Shown here piece by piece: positions 1 through 6,611 of a DNA stretch of 6,728 nucleotides; position 1 is the first letter of the stretch, and every line of letters begins with the position of its first letter. A program made the translations under genes and the position numbers. The notes under the pieces were generated by a model. It was not told the DNA's origin and made no database searches. It was given only the letters and a program-made list of their open reading frames with translations. The DNA is from an uncultured Dehalococcoidia bacterium (GTDB taxonomy: Bacteria > Chloroflexota > Dehalococcoidia > Dehalococcoidales > UBA3254): contig CAITCX010000444.1 of assembly GCA_903890885.1 (NCBI GenBank), positions 1-6,728 on the forward strand. The letters run 5' to 3'.

Positions 1-1
1 A

Positions 2-1375
2 ACGTTTTCCGAGAAATTAGGTGTTTATGAACCGGTTCTGGCAGAAAGTTGGGATTGGGCCGCTGATTACATGTCTATTACCTTCCATCTGCGCAAAGGC
101 GTTAAATTTCATGATGGTACTGACTTCAATGCACAGGCTGTAGCCTGGAACTGGCAGAAAAGGCGCGATTATCAGGGTCCTACTATAGCAGGATTATCTT
201 CCACCAAAGATTGGACAGTCATCGACGATTATACTATCCGCTTTAATTTAAGGTTCTGGACGAGCATTTATCTGGATGGTTTCTATGGGGCTTCCCCATC
301 GATAATATCGCCGACCGCTTTTGATAAGAACGGTGGTGAAAGCTGGACTAACACTCATCCTGTGGGCACTGGGCCCTTTATTTTCAAGGATTACTCTCGC
401 GGACAGTATCTGAAATTTGAACGTAATCCAAATTACTGGAAAAATAACGGTACACCCTACCTGGATGAAATAGATATAAATGTCATCAAGGATACCATGG
501 TGGCCCAGGCGTCTCTAATAAATGGCGACATTGATGTCTGGCGTGAAGCTGATATTGTGGCATGCGCTGAAATAAAGGAAAAATATAGTGATAAATTCCG
601 TGTGGAGAATCTTTCCAGCGGTAATATGATCTTATACTTTAATAGCCAGGACCCTGCTTCCCCGTGGTCTAATTTGAAAATGCGCCAGGCCCTTGAATAT
701 GCCATTGACAAAGATTTAATCTGCACCTCCATAGGCAAGAGTTTATGGATACCTAATGTTGAGGAATTGAACGGCATTTCCGTAGTAGGAAAAGCTACCA
801 CTACACCCAGGAAATATGATCCTGTCAAGGCTAAACAATTAATGACTGAGGCTGGTTATGCCAACGGCCTCTCATGTAAACTGGTTTATAATACCGGAAT
901 GACCTCTCCTGCTATCATTGCTCTCCAGAATATGTTGGCTAAAGTGAATATCGAATTAACTCTCGATCCTCAAGCTGCTGTTGTCTGGAGTGATTTGACC
1001 AAGAAGGCGCCTGTGGGTAATGAGATAAGGTTTGAACGTGAGTCCGGCGGCCCTACCTCTATCATAACGAGTGCGAGTGGGGATTTCGGCAATACATCCC
1101 TCTTCTATGTAGGTCTTCTGAAACCGGATGGTTGGCAGGACACTCTCGATAAATTGCTGGCCAGTAAGAACGCTGACGAAAAAGTACAATTAATTACCAA
1201 ATTGGACTCTATGGCTTACGATAACGCCATGATCGTGCCATTATGGAAAACCTATGATCTGGCTGCCGCTGTCAATAGTCTTAAATATGCCGTACCCGCG
1301 GGAAAGGGAACTTCAGCTTTGACTTATGCAGACCGTCCGACTTTTAGATTGGAGTATGCCTGGCTAGACAAATAA
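2..1375 (+). CDS. ABC transporter substrate-binding protein, family 5 (SBP_bac_5; peptide/nickel/opine type), 5'-truncated by window edge
   Basis: This is the extracytoplasmic binding protein of an ABC importer of the DppA/OppA class, which captures peptides or other small solutes for a permease. The frame is open from base 2, so the gene starts upstream and the signal peptide or lipobox is not visible. The ATG at 71 is internal: the 23 codons before it already read the family segment EPVLAESW. In visible-residue numbering the landmarks are LRKGVKFHDG at 30-39, GTGPF at 122-126, FERNPNYW at 139-146 and MRQALEYAIDKD at 227-238. The visible 457 residues fit a family of about 500-550. No permease or ATPase gene lies in the window; they may be upstream. 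The ligand cannot be read from sequence. Because the next genes are catabolic, it may supply their substrate (inference). The family call is secure. Confidence 0.93.
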   Translation, partial: TFSEKLGVYEPVLAESWDWAADYMSITFHLRKGVKFHDGTDFNAQAVAWNWQKRRDYQGPTIAGLSSTKDWTVIDDYTIRFNLRFWTSIYLDGFYGASPSIISPTAFDKNGGESWTNTHPVGTGPFIFKDYSRGQYLKFERNPNYWKNNGTPYLDEIDINVIKDTMVAQASLINGDIDVWREADIVACAEIKEKYSDKFRVENLSSGNMILYFNSQDPASPWSNLKMRQALEYAIDKDLICTSIGKSLWIPNVEELNGISVVGKATTTPRKYDPVKAKQLMTEAGYANGLSCKLVYNTGMTSPAIIALQNMLAKVNIELTLDPQAAVVWSDLTKKAPVGNEIRFERESGGPTSIITSASGDFGNTSLFYVGLLKPDGWQDTLDKLLASKNADEKVQLITKLDSMAYDNAMIVPLWKTYDLAAAVNSLKYAVPAGKGTSALTYADRPTFRLEYAWLDK

Positions 1376-1422
1376 AGTGAAAATGCTTATATAACTTTAA
1401 GTTGATTCCCTCCTCTTTACAG

Positions 1423-1470
1423 GGGGAAGATATCAGGCGAATTCCTGACATCTTCCCCTCGGGGCTTTTT
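1423..1470 (+). terminator. Strong hairpin after the binding-protein gene; terminator or mRNA-processing stem
   Basis: Arms at 1423-1437 and 1444-1458 pair over 15 bp with one A/C mismatch around the loop CGAATT. The T-run (1466-1470) does not follow the stem directly but comes after a TCGGGGC spacer, so termination may be partial. An upstream segment (1406-1412, TTCCCTC) can pair with 1422-1428 and would compete with the left arm. The stem lies 47 bases after the stop of the binding-protein gene and about 100 bases before the next start. It could end transcription there or protect the 3' end of the transporter mRNA. Confidence 0.6.
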
Positions 1471-1507
1471 CAATCGATAGTGCTAGCTGATTCGTTTTGT
1501 ATGTAGT

Positions 1508-1535
1508 TTGGTCGCAGCCTGATGCTGGATAAAAT
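1508..1535 (+). promoter_or_regulatory. Possible sigma70-type promoter for the dehydrogenase-BKACE operon
   Basis: TTGGTC (1508-1513) and TAAAAT (1530-1535) are separated by 16 bases. The -10 box matches consensus at five of six positions, but the -35 box only at three. Transcription would start near 1542, leaving a leader of about 20 bases that includes the AAGGA ribosome-binding site (1547-1551). The position after the hairpin fits an operon promoter. The region is A/T-rich, so a chance match is quite possible. Confidence 0.3.
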
Positions 1536-1560
1536 TAAAATAAAATAAGGAACAGAAACA

Positions 1561-2514
1561 ATGGAAACAAAAAAAATAAAGAATATCCTGGTTATCGGTG
1601 CAGGGACGATGGGAGAGGGCATTGTACAGAATTTCGCTCAAGCAGGCTTTAATGTGACTGTCATGGCAAGACGGCAGGAATCCCTTGATAAGTGCCTTAA
1701 ACAGGTTAACGCCAACCTCAACACATTCAAAGAGTTCGGATTGATAAATGAATCTCCGTTAACCATCATGGGTAGAGTTCAAACTATTCTGGATAAGGAT
1801 TTGCTGAGTGTAGTAAACAAATGCGATTACGTTGTGGAAACTATCACCGAAATACTTGAAGACAAAAAAGCCATTTTTAACAGGCTGGATAGTTTGCCAG
1901 CAGATGTGGTAATAGCCAGTAATACAGGCAGTTTTACCATGACGATTCTCACCGAAGGTTTAAAAACCCCGCAAAGGTTTGTGGGTACCCACTATTTCAA
2001 TCCAGCGCATATCATTCCTGCGGTTGAAGTTCATCGAGGGGAAAAAACTAGCGACGAAGCAGTAGAAATCACAAAACAACTTTTATTTAAAATTGGTAAG
2101 AAACCCGTTATTGTCAGGAAAATTGTGCCTGGTTTTATCATCAACCGTCTTACTGGCGCTATGGAAAGAGAAGTTGACTATTTGTTAGATGAAGGTATAG
2201 TCACTCCGGAAGATTTGGATATTGCGGTGAAAAGTAGTTTTGGCTTCAGGTTGGCCTGTTTAGGACCTATGGAAGCTGAAGATATGATTGGATTGGATAC
2301 TTCTGCCAGGGTATCAGACCGGGTCTATAAAGTTTTAAGTAATCGCACTGACGCTTCCCCCAGTCTTCTTGAAAAAGTTAAAAAAGGTGAATTGGGAATT
2401 AAGTCCGGCAAAGGCTGGTACGATTATTCAGATAGGACACGCGAAAAGGTGCTGGATGCGACGAATCGCAAATTACTGCAGCAGTTAGCATTATTCAAAC
2501 TGTTGAATCCATGA
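1561..2514 (+). CDS. 3-hydroxyacyl-CoA dehydrogenase-family NAD-dependent oxidoreductase (possibly a beta-hydroxy acid dehydrogenase)
   Basis: This is predicted to oxidise an L-3-hydroxy group to a 3-keto group with NAD+ in the cytoplasm. The N-terminal Rossmann domain (about 5-186) carries GAGTMG at 13-18, and the C-terminal 3HCDH domain spans about 187-290. The His/Glu catalytic pair is H144 (GTHYFNP) and E156 (PAVEV), 12 residues apart as in human HAD (H158/E170). N195 in PGFIINR matches the substrate-contacting Asn. The position equivalent to human Ser137, 21 residues before the His, is Gly123 (NTGS instead of NTSS). The segment after the His reads HIIPAVEV rather than the VMKLVEV form of CoA-ester enzymes, closer to hydroxyacid or carnitine dehydrogenase relatives. 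At 317 residues it is slightly longer than single-function HADs (about 280-300). The ATG follows AAGGA with 9 bases of spacing. It leads the three-gene unit, with 24 bases to the SDR gene. The family is sure; the substrate is unknown. Confidence 0.9.
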   Translation: METKKIKNILVIGAGTMGEGIVQNFAQAGFNVTVMARRQESLDKCLKQVNANLNTFKEFGLINESPLTIMGRVQTILDKDLLSVVNKCDYVVETITEILEDKKAIFNRLDSLPADVVIASNTGSFTMTILTEGLKTPQRFVGTHYFNPAHIIPAVEVHRGEKTSDEAVEITKQLLFKIGKKPVIVRKIVPGFIINRLTGAMEREVDYLLDEGIVTPEDLDIAVKSSFGFRLACLGPMEAEDMIGLDTSARVSDRVYKVLSNRTDASPSLLEKVKKGELGIKSGKGWYDYSDRTREKVLDATNRKLLQQLALFKLLNP

Positions 2515-2538
2515 TAATATAAAAATAAAGAGGGGAAA

Positions 2539-3303
2539 ATGAATCAGCTATTTAATTTAAAAGGTAAAGTTGCCATTGTAACGGGAGGTGCCGGTTCTTT
2601 AGGTAACGCAATTGCTGTTGGACTGGCTAAACAGGGCGCCGATGTCGTGGTTTGCGGGAGAACCGCCAGTAAACTCGATCAGGTAGCCGTCGAAGTGGTA
2701 AAAACAGGCTCTCAGGCCTTAGCAGTAGTTTGTGACGTGACCGACGAAAATTCCGTGGCTGCTCTGGTAGAAAAAACTCTCCAGAAATTCTCGCACATCG
2801 ATATCCTGGTAAACGCGGCGGGCATCAATATAAGAAGTACGCCTGAAGCCTTCACCCTGGCTGACTGGAAGAAAGTTATGGAATTCAATGCCATGGGTAC
2901 TTTTCTTTGTTGCCAGACAGTGGGCAAACAAATGATTAAGCAAAAAAGTGGTAAGATTATTAACGTCTCATCTCTGAGGGGCAGGTTTGCTGCACCAGCT
3001 GGAGGCGCAGCATATTGCCCCAGTAAAGGAGCCGTGGATTCATTAACCCGGGCACTGGCCATCGAATGGGCCCGTTACAATATTTATGTTAACGCCATAG
3101 CGCCCGCCCTGATTCACACTGAGCTCACTCAAGCCGTGATAGACAACAAAGAATTAGCTAAAACCGTGTTATCCAGAATCCCCCTGAATCGTTTTGGTTT
3201 GCCTGAGGATTTGCTTGGTCCCGTAATCCTGTTAGCCTCAGAAGCTTCAAATTATATGACCGGCCAGATTCTGTATGTCGATGGTGGTTCAAGTTCCGGA
3301 TAA
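2539..3303 (+). CDS. Classical short-chain dehydrogenase/reductase (SDR), NAD(P)-dependent
   Basis: This is a 254-residue single-domain Rossmann oxidoreductase of usual SDR length, probably a cytoplasmic tetramer. The cofactor motif is TGGAGSLG at 15-22, with Ser20 where TGxxxGxG normally has Gly. Some sugar-acid SDRs also vary there. NAAG is at 92-95. The catalytic tetrad is N117, S145, Y159 and K163 (YCPSK), and VDGG lies near the C-terminus. Arg41 after the second beta strand hints at NADP(H), though not decisively. The start follows AGAGGGG (2529-2535) with 3 bases of spacing counted from the last G, and gives the standard SDR N-terminus (LKGKVAIVTGG). The gene lies 24 bases after the HAD-family gene and 48 before the BKACE gene, so it is probably co-transcribed with both. 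Its substrate is likely a hydroxy or keto acid in that pathway, but SDR sequence alone does not reveal it. Confidence 0.92.
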   Translation: MNQLFNLKGKVAIVTGGAGSLGNAIAVGLAKQGADVVVCGRTASKLDQVAVEVVKTGSQALAVVCDVTDENSVAALVEKTLQKFSHIDILVNAAGINIRSTPEAFTLADWKKVMEFNAMGTFLCCQTVGKQMIKQKSGKIINVSSLRGRFAAPAGGAAYCPSKGAVDSLTRALAIEWARYNIYVNAIAPALIHTELTQAVIDNKELAKTVLSRIPLNRFGLPEDLLGPVILLASEASNYMTGQILYVDGGSSSG

Positions 3304-3351
3304 CCTGAATATAATTAGATAATCAATAATATTAAAAAGAAGGATTAATAG

Positions 3352-4290
3352 ATGTTAAGAAATGATGAAAAAGCCTTACGTAAAGTCATAATAACTGCAG
3401 CAATCACCGGTCAAGGTGCTGTTCCAACCATGTCTGATTACCTGCCAATTACACCGAAACAAATTGCCGATGATGCGGTTAAAGCGGCTGAAGCCGGAGC
3501 ATCGATTGTCCATATCCATGCCCGCAAAGATGTTACAGGAGAACCAACTCCTAATCTGGCCATTTTCCGGGACATTGTCACCAGTATTAAAAAGCGATCC
3601 AATGTCGTTATCAACATTACTACTGGAGGCGCAGGCAGTCCCGACGACAGGATGAAAGTCATTCCAGAGTTTAAACCGGAACTAGCCACTTTAAACTGCG
3701 GTTCTCTCAGTGTCACTCCTTTCCATGCCTATGACAAGATTAAAGACAAAATCAAGTTTGAATGGGAACATGCCCATCTAAAAACAGAAACTACCATTTT
3801 CGAAAATACCTACAAGATGATGAGGGAATACAGCCAGGCCTGCAAAGAGAATAATACCAGGCCGGAATTGGAAATTTGGGATACTGGCCATATTAACGCA
3901 GTCAAATCAATGCTCGACCGCGGTTATATCCAGGCTCCGGTACACCTGCAATTCGTAATGGGCGCCCTTAGCGGTATGCCGGCTACTCTCAACACTCTGG
4001 TATATATTTATGACAGAGCCCGGGAAGTGCTGGGAACGTTCAGTTGGTCGGTAGCAGCCATGGGAAAAGACCAGATTGCCCTCGGAGCTGCAACCCTGGC
4101 CATGGGCGGCAATGTCAGGGTTGGCCTGGAAGACAGTCTCTACGCTGGTTACGGAAGAATGGCTCAAAGCAGTGCGGAACAGGTGGAGAGAATCGTCAAT
4201 ATTGCCAGAGAAATGAGCATATTGCCGGCTACACCAGATGAAACCAGACAAATGTTGGCTCTGAAAGGCCTTGATAAAGTGAATTATTAG
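3352..4290 (+). CDS. Beta-keto acid cleavage enzyme (BKACE, DUF849 family; 3-keto-5-aminohexanoate cleavage enzyme-like)
   Basis: Members of this family condense a beta-keto acid with acetyl-CoA and cleave the product to acetoacetate plus a shortened acyl-CoA, using a Zn2+ ion in a TIM barrel. Characterised activities include Kce of lysine fermentation and dehydrocarnitine cleavage. Visible signatures are TAAITG at 15-20, the metal motif HIHAR with H54 and H56, STGG-like TTGG at 90-93, ATLNCGS at 112-118, and VRVGLED at 255-261 with R256, the third metal ligand E260, and D261. Thus all metal ligands known from Kce are present. The 312 residues match the longer DUF849 members, which carry the insert around 120-155. 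The ATG follows AGAAGGA (3338-3344) with 7 bases of spacing. It is the last gene of the unit, ending before a strong terminator. Fold and chemistry are sure; the keto-acid specificity is not, because pocket subgroups cannot be assigned by eye. Confidence 0.93.
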   Translation: MLRNDEKALRKVIITAAITGQGAVPTMSDYLPITPKQIADDAVKAAEAGASIVHIHARKDVTGEPTPNLAIFRDIVTSIKKRSNVVINITTGGAGSPDDRMKVIPEFKPELATLNCGSLSVTPFHAYDKIKDKIKFEWEHAHLKTETTIFENTYKMMREYSQACKENNTRPELEIWDTGHINAVKSMLDRGYIQAPVHLQFVMGALSGMPATLNTLVYIYDRAREVLGTFSWSVAAMGKDQIALGAATLAMGGNVRVGLEDSLYAGYGRMAQSSAEQVERIVNIAREMSILPATPDETRQMLALKGLDKVNY

Positions 4291-4325
4291 ACCTTTCCTC
4301 GTTATCAAGTTTAAAGATTGTAAAA

Positions 4326-4367
4326 CAGAAAAATGCTGCATTAATTTAATAATGCAGCATTTTTCTG
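4326..4367. terminator. Perfect 18-bp inverted repeat, bidirectional rho-independent terminator
   Basis: Arms at 4326-4343 and 4350-4367 are perfect reverse complements around the 6-base loop ATTTAA. The stem base is A-run on the left and T-run on the right (GAAAAATGC...GCATTTTTC), so either strand reads as a hairpin followed by Ts. It lies 35 bases after the BKACE stop and separates that operon from ktrBA. Only plus-strand genes flank it, so termination of the BKACE unit is the likely main role. Confidence 0.85.
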
Positions 4368-4416
4368 ACCAAATAAGATTGGCACAATAACCAAATATTC
4401 TTTTCGGTTTCAATAA

Positions 4417-4444
4417 TTGTGTTTTTACCGCAATGCATTATAAT
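4417..4444 (+). promoter_or_regulatory. Sigma70-type promoter of the ktrBA operon
   Basis: A full-consensus -10 box TATAAT lies at 4439-4444, with TTGTGT at 4417-4422 as a weak -35 (three of six) and a 16-base spacer. Transcription would begin near 4451, leaving a leader of only about 14 bases before the ktrB ATG. This leaves no room for a leader riboswitch. The position just after the terminator supports an independent ktrBA transcript. Confidence 0.55.
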
Positions 4445-4464
4445 TATCAAATAACATAGGCTAT

Positions 4465-5901
4465 ATGAAAGACAATAATCAACCTGAATTATCTTACCTG
4501 CACAGGCCAGGAGACAGGAGATTCCGCGTTCCCAGAACGAAACCTCTGCATATAACCATACCCAACATTCCTATAGTCAAACCCAGAACAGTATCCCTGA
4601 TATCCTTCGTTTATGGTTTCGCTGCTATGATTATCATCGGCGCGGTTTTGCTTTTATTCCCCTTCTCCAGCAAAGCCGGGGTCTGGACCGCTCCGGTAGA
4701 TTGCCTGTTTACCTCTACCTCGGCTGTTTGTGTGACAGGATTGACTGTGGTAGATACTTTCGATCACTGGAGCAGCATAGGCCAATTAATTATTTTACTA
4801 CTTATTCAACTGGGCGGGTTGGGATTCATGACCAGCACCATTATTTTGATGATGGCAACAGGTCGCCGTATAGGTTTAAGGGATAGGATTTTGATTGGCG
4901 AATCCATTGGCGTCTCTAGACTTGGCGGACTGGTAAAATTGACTCGCGATATTCTATTTTTTACCCTATCTGCTGAATTGGTGGGGGCTATACTATTTTA
5001 TCTCCGTTTTTCATCCCAATATGGTTGGATAAGCGGCATTTGGAAAGCCGTATTTCAGTCTGTTTCAGCCTTTAACAACGCCGGGTTGGATATATTTGGA
5101 GGATTTCGCAGTTTAACCGGGTATTCCGGTGACTATCTGGTCATACTCACAACAGCAGCTCTGATCATACTGGGCGGTCTTGGTTTTGTAGTGATAGACA
5201 ATATTTTACAGGCAAAGGGTATTAAAAGAAGTACCATAGACACCAAGCTGGTCTTGATTGTCACCGTTCTGCTTTTAACTCTTGGTACCCTGGTAATTTT
5301 GGTATCAGAATTTAGTAACCCACGCACTCTTGGGAATATGCCCATTCTGGAAAAGATATTAAACGCTTTCTTTCAATCTGTGACTTCCAGGACCGCCGGG
5401 TTTAACTCTATCAATACCGGAGCTTTGAATATCTTTTCGCTATTCTTTGTGGTAATCCTGATGTTTATCGGCGGAGCTTCTGGCTCAACTGCCGGAGGCA
5501 TTAAGGTCAATACCGTAGGCATTATTTTGCCTACTCTCTGGGATACGCTACGCGGTAAAGAACACCCGGGGATATTCGGTCGTGAGTTTCCCCTGCAGCA
5601 GATTTTTCGGAGTATGGCCTTGCTGGTGGTTTCTTTAGGCCTGGTAATAGTGGTATTTCTGTTATTAACTGAAACCGAAACTTTTACATCAATAAGGATT
5701 CTTTTTGAGACAGTTTCAGCTTTTGGAACGGTTGGTTTAAGCACTGGAATTACCCCTGAATTATCAACCGCTGGAAGATTAATTTTGGCTGTCATGATGT
5801 TTGTCGGCAGGTTGGGCCCGCTGACCTTGATAATGGCATTGGCTGGAGCGCAGCGCTCCAGAGGCTACCGTTTCCCCCAGGAGTCAGTGCGTATAGGTTA
5901 G
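4465..5901 (+). CDS. ktrB: Potassium uptake channel subunit KtrB (TrkH/KtrB family)
   Basis: This is the membrane pore of a K+ (and possibly Na+-linked) uptake system, gated by the RCK protein encoded next to it. It has the four-fold M1-P-M2 layout. The selectivity-filter glycines sit in VTGL (G92), NNAG (G207), RTAGF (G312) and GTVGLS (G424). The intramembrane loop GGASGSTAGG is at 336-345, and the last membrane segment has FVGRLGP with conserved R450. The tail YRFPQESVRIG (468-478) matches the typical KtrB C-terminus. A basic, charged N-terminal extension of about 42 residues precedes the first membrane segment. With eight core segments and 478 residues it resembles KtrB more than the ten-segment TrkH. 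The Shine-Dalgarno is weak (TAGG, 4457-4460, 4 bases before ATG). No better in-frame start is evident, but the extension makes the exact start less certain. It is followed after 10 bases by ktrA. Confidence 0.95.
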   Translation: MKDNNQPELSYLHRPGDRRFRVPRTKPLHITIPNIPIVKPRTVSLISFVYGFAAMIIIGAVLLLFPFSSKAGVWTAPVDCLFTSTSAVCVTGLTVVDTFDHWSSIGQLIILLLIQLGGLGFMTSTIILMMATGRRIGLRDRILIGESIGVSRLGGLVKLTRDILFFTLSAELVGAILFYLRFSSQYGWISGIWKAVFQSVSAFNNAGLDIFGGFRSLTGYSGDYLVILTTAALIILGGLGFVVIDNILQAKGIKRSTIDTKLVLIVTVLLLTLGTLVILVSEFSNPRTLGNMPILEKILNAFFQSVTSRTAGFNSINTGALNIFSLFFVVILMFIGGASGSTAGGIKVNTVGIILPTLWDTLRGKEHPGIFGREFPLQQIFRSMALLVVSLGLVIVVFLLLTETETFTSIRILFETVSAFGTVGLSTGITPELSTAGRLILAVMMFVGRLGPLTLIMALAGAQRSRGYRFPQESVRIG

Positions 5902-5904
5902 GAG
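5900..5904 (+). promoter_or_regulatory. ktrA ribosome-binding site overlapping the ktrB stop codon
   Basis: AGGAG shares two bases with the TAG stop of ktrB (5899-5901) and lies 7 bases before the ktrA ATG. Ribosomes ending ktrB would reach this site directly, which suggests translational coupling of channel and regulator. The much stronger site than that of ktrB fits more RCK subunits (an octameric ring) than channel subunits (inference). Confidence 0.6.
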
Positions 5905-5911
5905 ATGTGAA

Positions 5912-6580
5912 ATGAGAAAACAGATTGTGGTAATTGGGTTAGGCCGTCTGGGACTCAGCCTGGCGAAAACCTTGATGACCATCGGTCACGAAGTGCTTGC
6001 TTTGGATAATGATGAGAAACTGATACAGGCGATTTCTCCTTTTGTCACCCGCGCAGTTCAGGTGGAGACTACCAATGAGTCGGCTCTCAAGGAACTGGGA
6101 GTTGGCAACTACGATATCGCTATTGTGGTAATGCCAGAAATTGAGATTAGCGTTCTATCAACTATTGTTATACAAAAGCTGGGGGTGCCCTATGTTATGG
6201 CACGCGCTGTTAATGAATTGCATGGTCTCATATTGGAAAAAATGGGTGTTAATAAAGTATTCTATCCGGACAGGGACATGGGCGCCGGTATCGCTTATGT
6301 GCTTACCCTCGGCGACATAATCGACTATATACCGGTAACATCCGGATACGGAGTAGTCAAGATGACAGTGCCCGCTGACTTTGCAGGTAAAACCCTTTCT
6401 GAATTGGGTTTTGGCCACCTTGGTATATTGAAAGTCGTAGCACTGATTCTCCAGCGGAAAAGGGATATTCTGTTGAATCCGGACTCTGGTGAAATCATCA
6501 ATGCTGAGGATGTACTGGTAGTAGCCGGCAACTGGGAAAAACTTGAGGATCTGTTTGCCCATCTTAAAAAAGCTGTCTGA
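5912..6580 (+). CDS. ktrA: Potassium uptake regulatory subunit KtrA (TrkA-N/RCK_N plus TrkA-C)
   Basis: This cytoplasmic regulator forms a ring under KtrB and opens or closes it in response to ATP/ADP or NAD(H). The RCK_N Rossmann domain (about 1-125) has GLGRLG at 9-14 and the ribose-binding acidic residue D32 at the end of the second strand. The RCK_C domain spans about 140-220. A single RCK_N/RCK_C pair and 222 residues mark KtrA rather than the double-length TrkA. Two positions differ from common KtrA sequences: the Asp of the usual D-A-T motif is Glu52 (VETTNES), and the Glu of the usual PExDMG motif is Asp120 (PDRDMG). The latter aligns with B. subtilis KtrA E125, reported to help bind cations near the nucleotide. 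The order is channel gene first, the reverse of B. subtilis ktrAB. No c-di-AMP riboswitch precedes the operon. Confidence 0.95.
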   Translation: MRKQIVVIGLGRLGLSLAKTLMTIGHEVLALDNDEKLIQAISPFVTRAVQVETTNESALKELGVGNYDIAIVVMPEIEISVLSTIVIQKLGVPYVMARAVNELHGLILEKMGVNKVFYPDRDMGAGIAYVLTLGDIIDYIPVTSGYGVVKMTVPADFAGKTLSELGFGHLGILKVVALILQRKRDILLNPDSGEIINAEDVLVVAGNWEKLEDLFAHLKKAV

Positions 6581-6611
6581 TAACCTGAGGAGATGGATAT
6601 ATTCAGGGTTA
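6581..6611. repeat. Imperfect inverted repeat between convergent ends
   Basis: TAACCTGA (6581-6588) and TCAGGGTTA (6603-6611) are complementary except for one extra G. They lie just after the ktrA stop, and the right arm contains the stop of the minus-strand ORF. No T-run follows on the plus strand, so a terminator role for both genes is weak speculation. Confidence 0.25.

Noticed and set aside
1432..1523. ATCAGGC in the terminator stem complementary to GCCTGAT at 1517-1523
   Set aside because: A 7-base match at this distance is expected by chance and is weaker than the local 15-bp stem.
2712..3062. Minus-strand ORFs opposite the SDR gene
   Set aside because: They mirror an SDR frame with an intact catalytic tetrad; composition is unlike a real protein.
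3907..4413. Long minus-strand ORF of 168 codons
   Set aside because: It lies mostly opposite the BKACE gene, whose family motifs are clear, and runs through the terminator. The translation has no recognisable domain and no convincing ribosome-binding site.
4368..4464. c-di-AMP (ydaO/ktrA-type) riboswitch before ktrB
   Set aside because: The stretch is under 100 bases, A/T-rich, and has a consensus TATAAT only about 20 bases before the start, leaving too short a leader for a riboswitch.
5373..5795. Minus-strand ORF opposite ktrB
   Set aside because: It is the antisense shadow of hydrophobic membrane-segment codons; the plus frame has all four selectivity-filter motifs.
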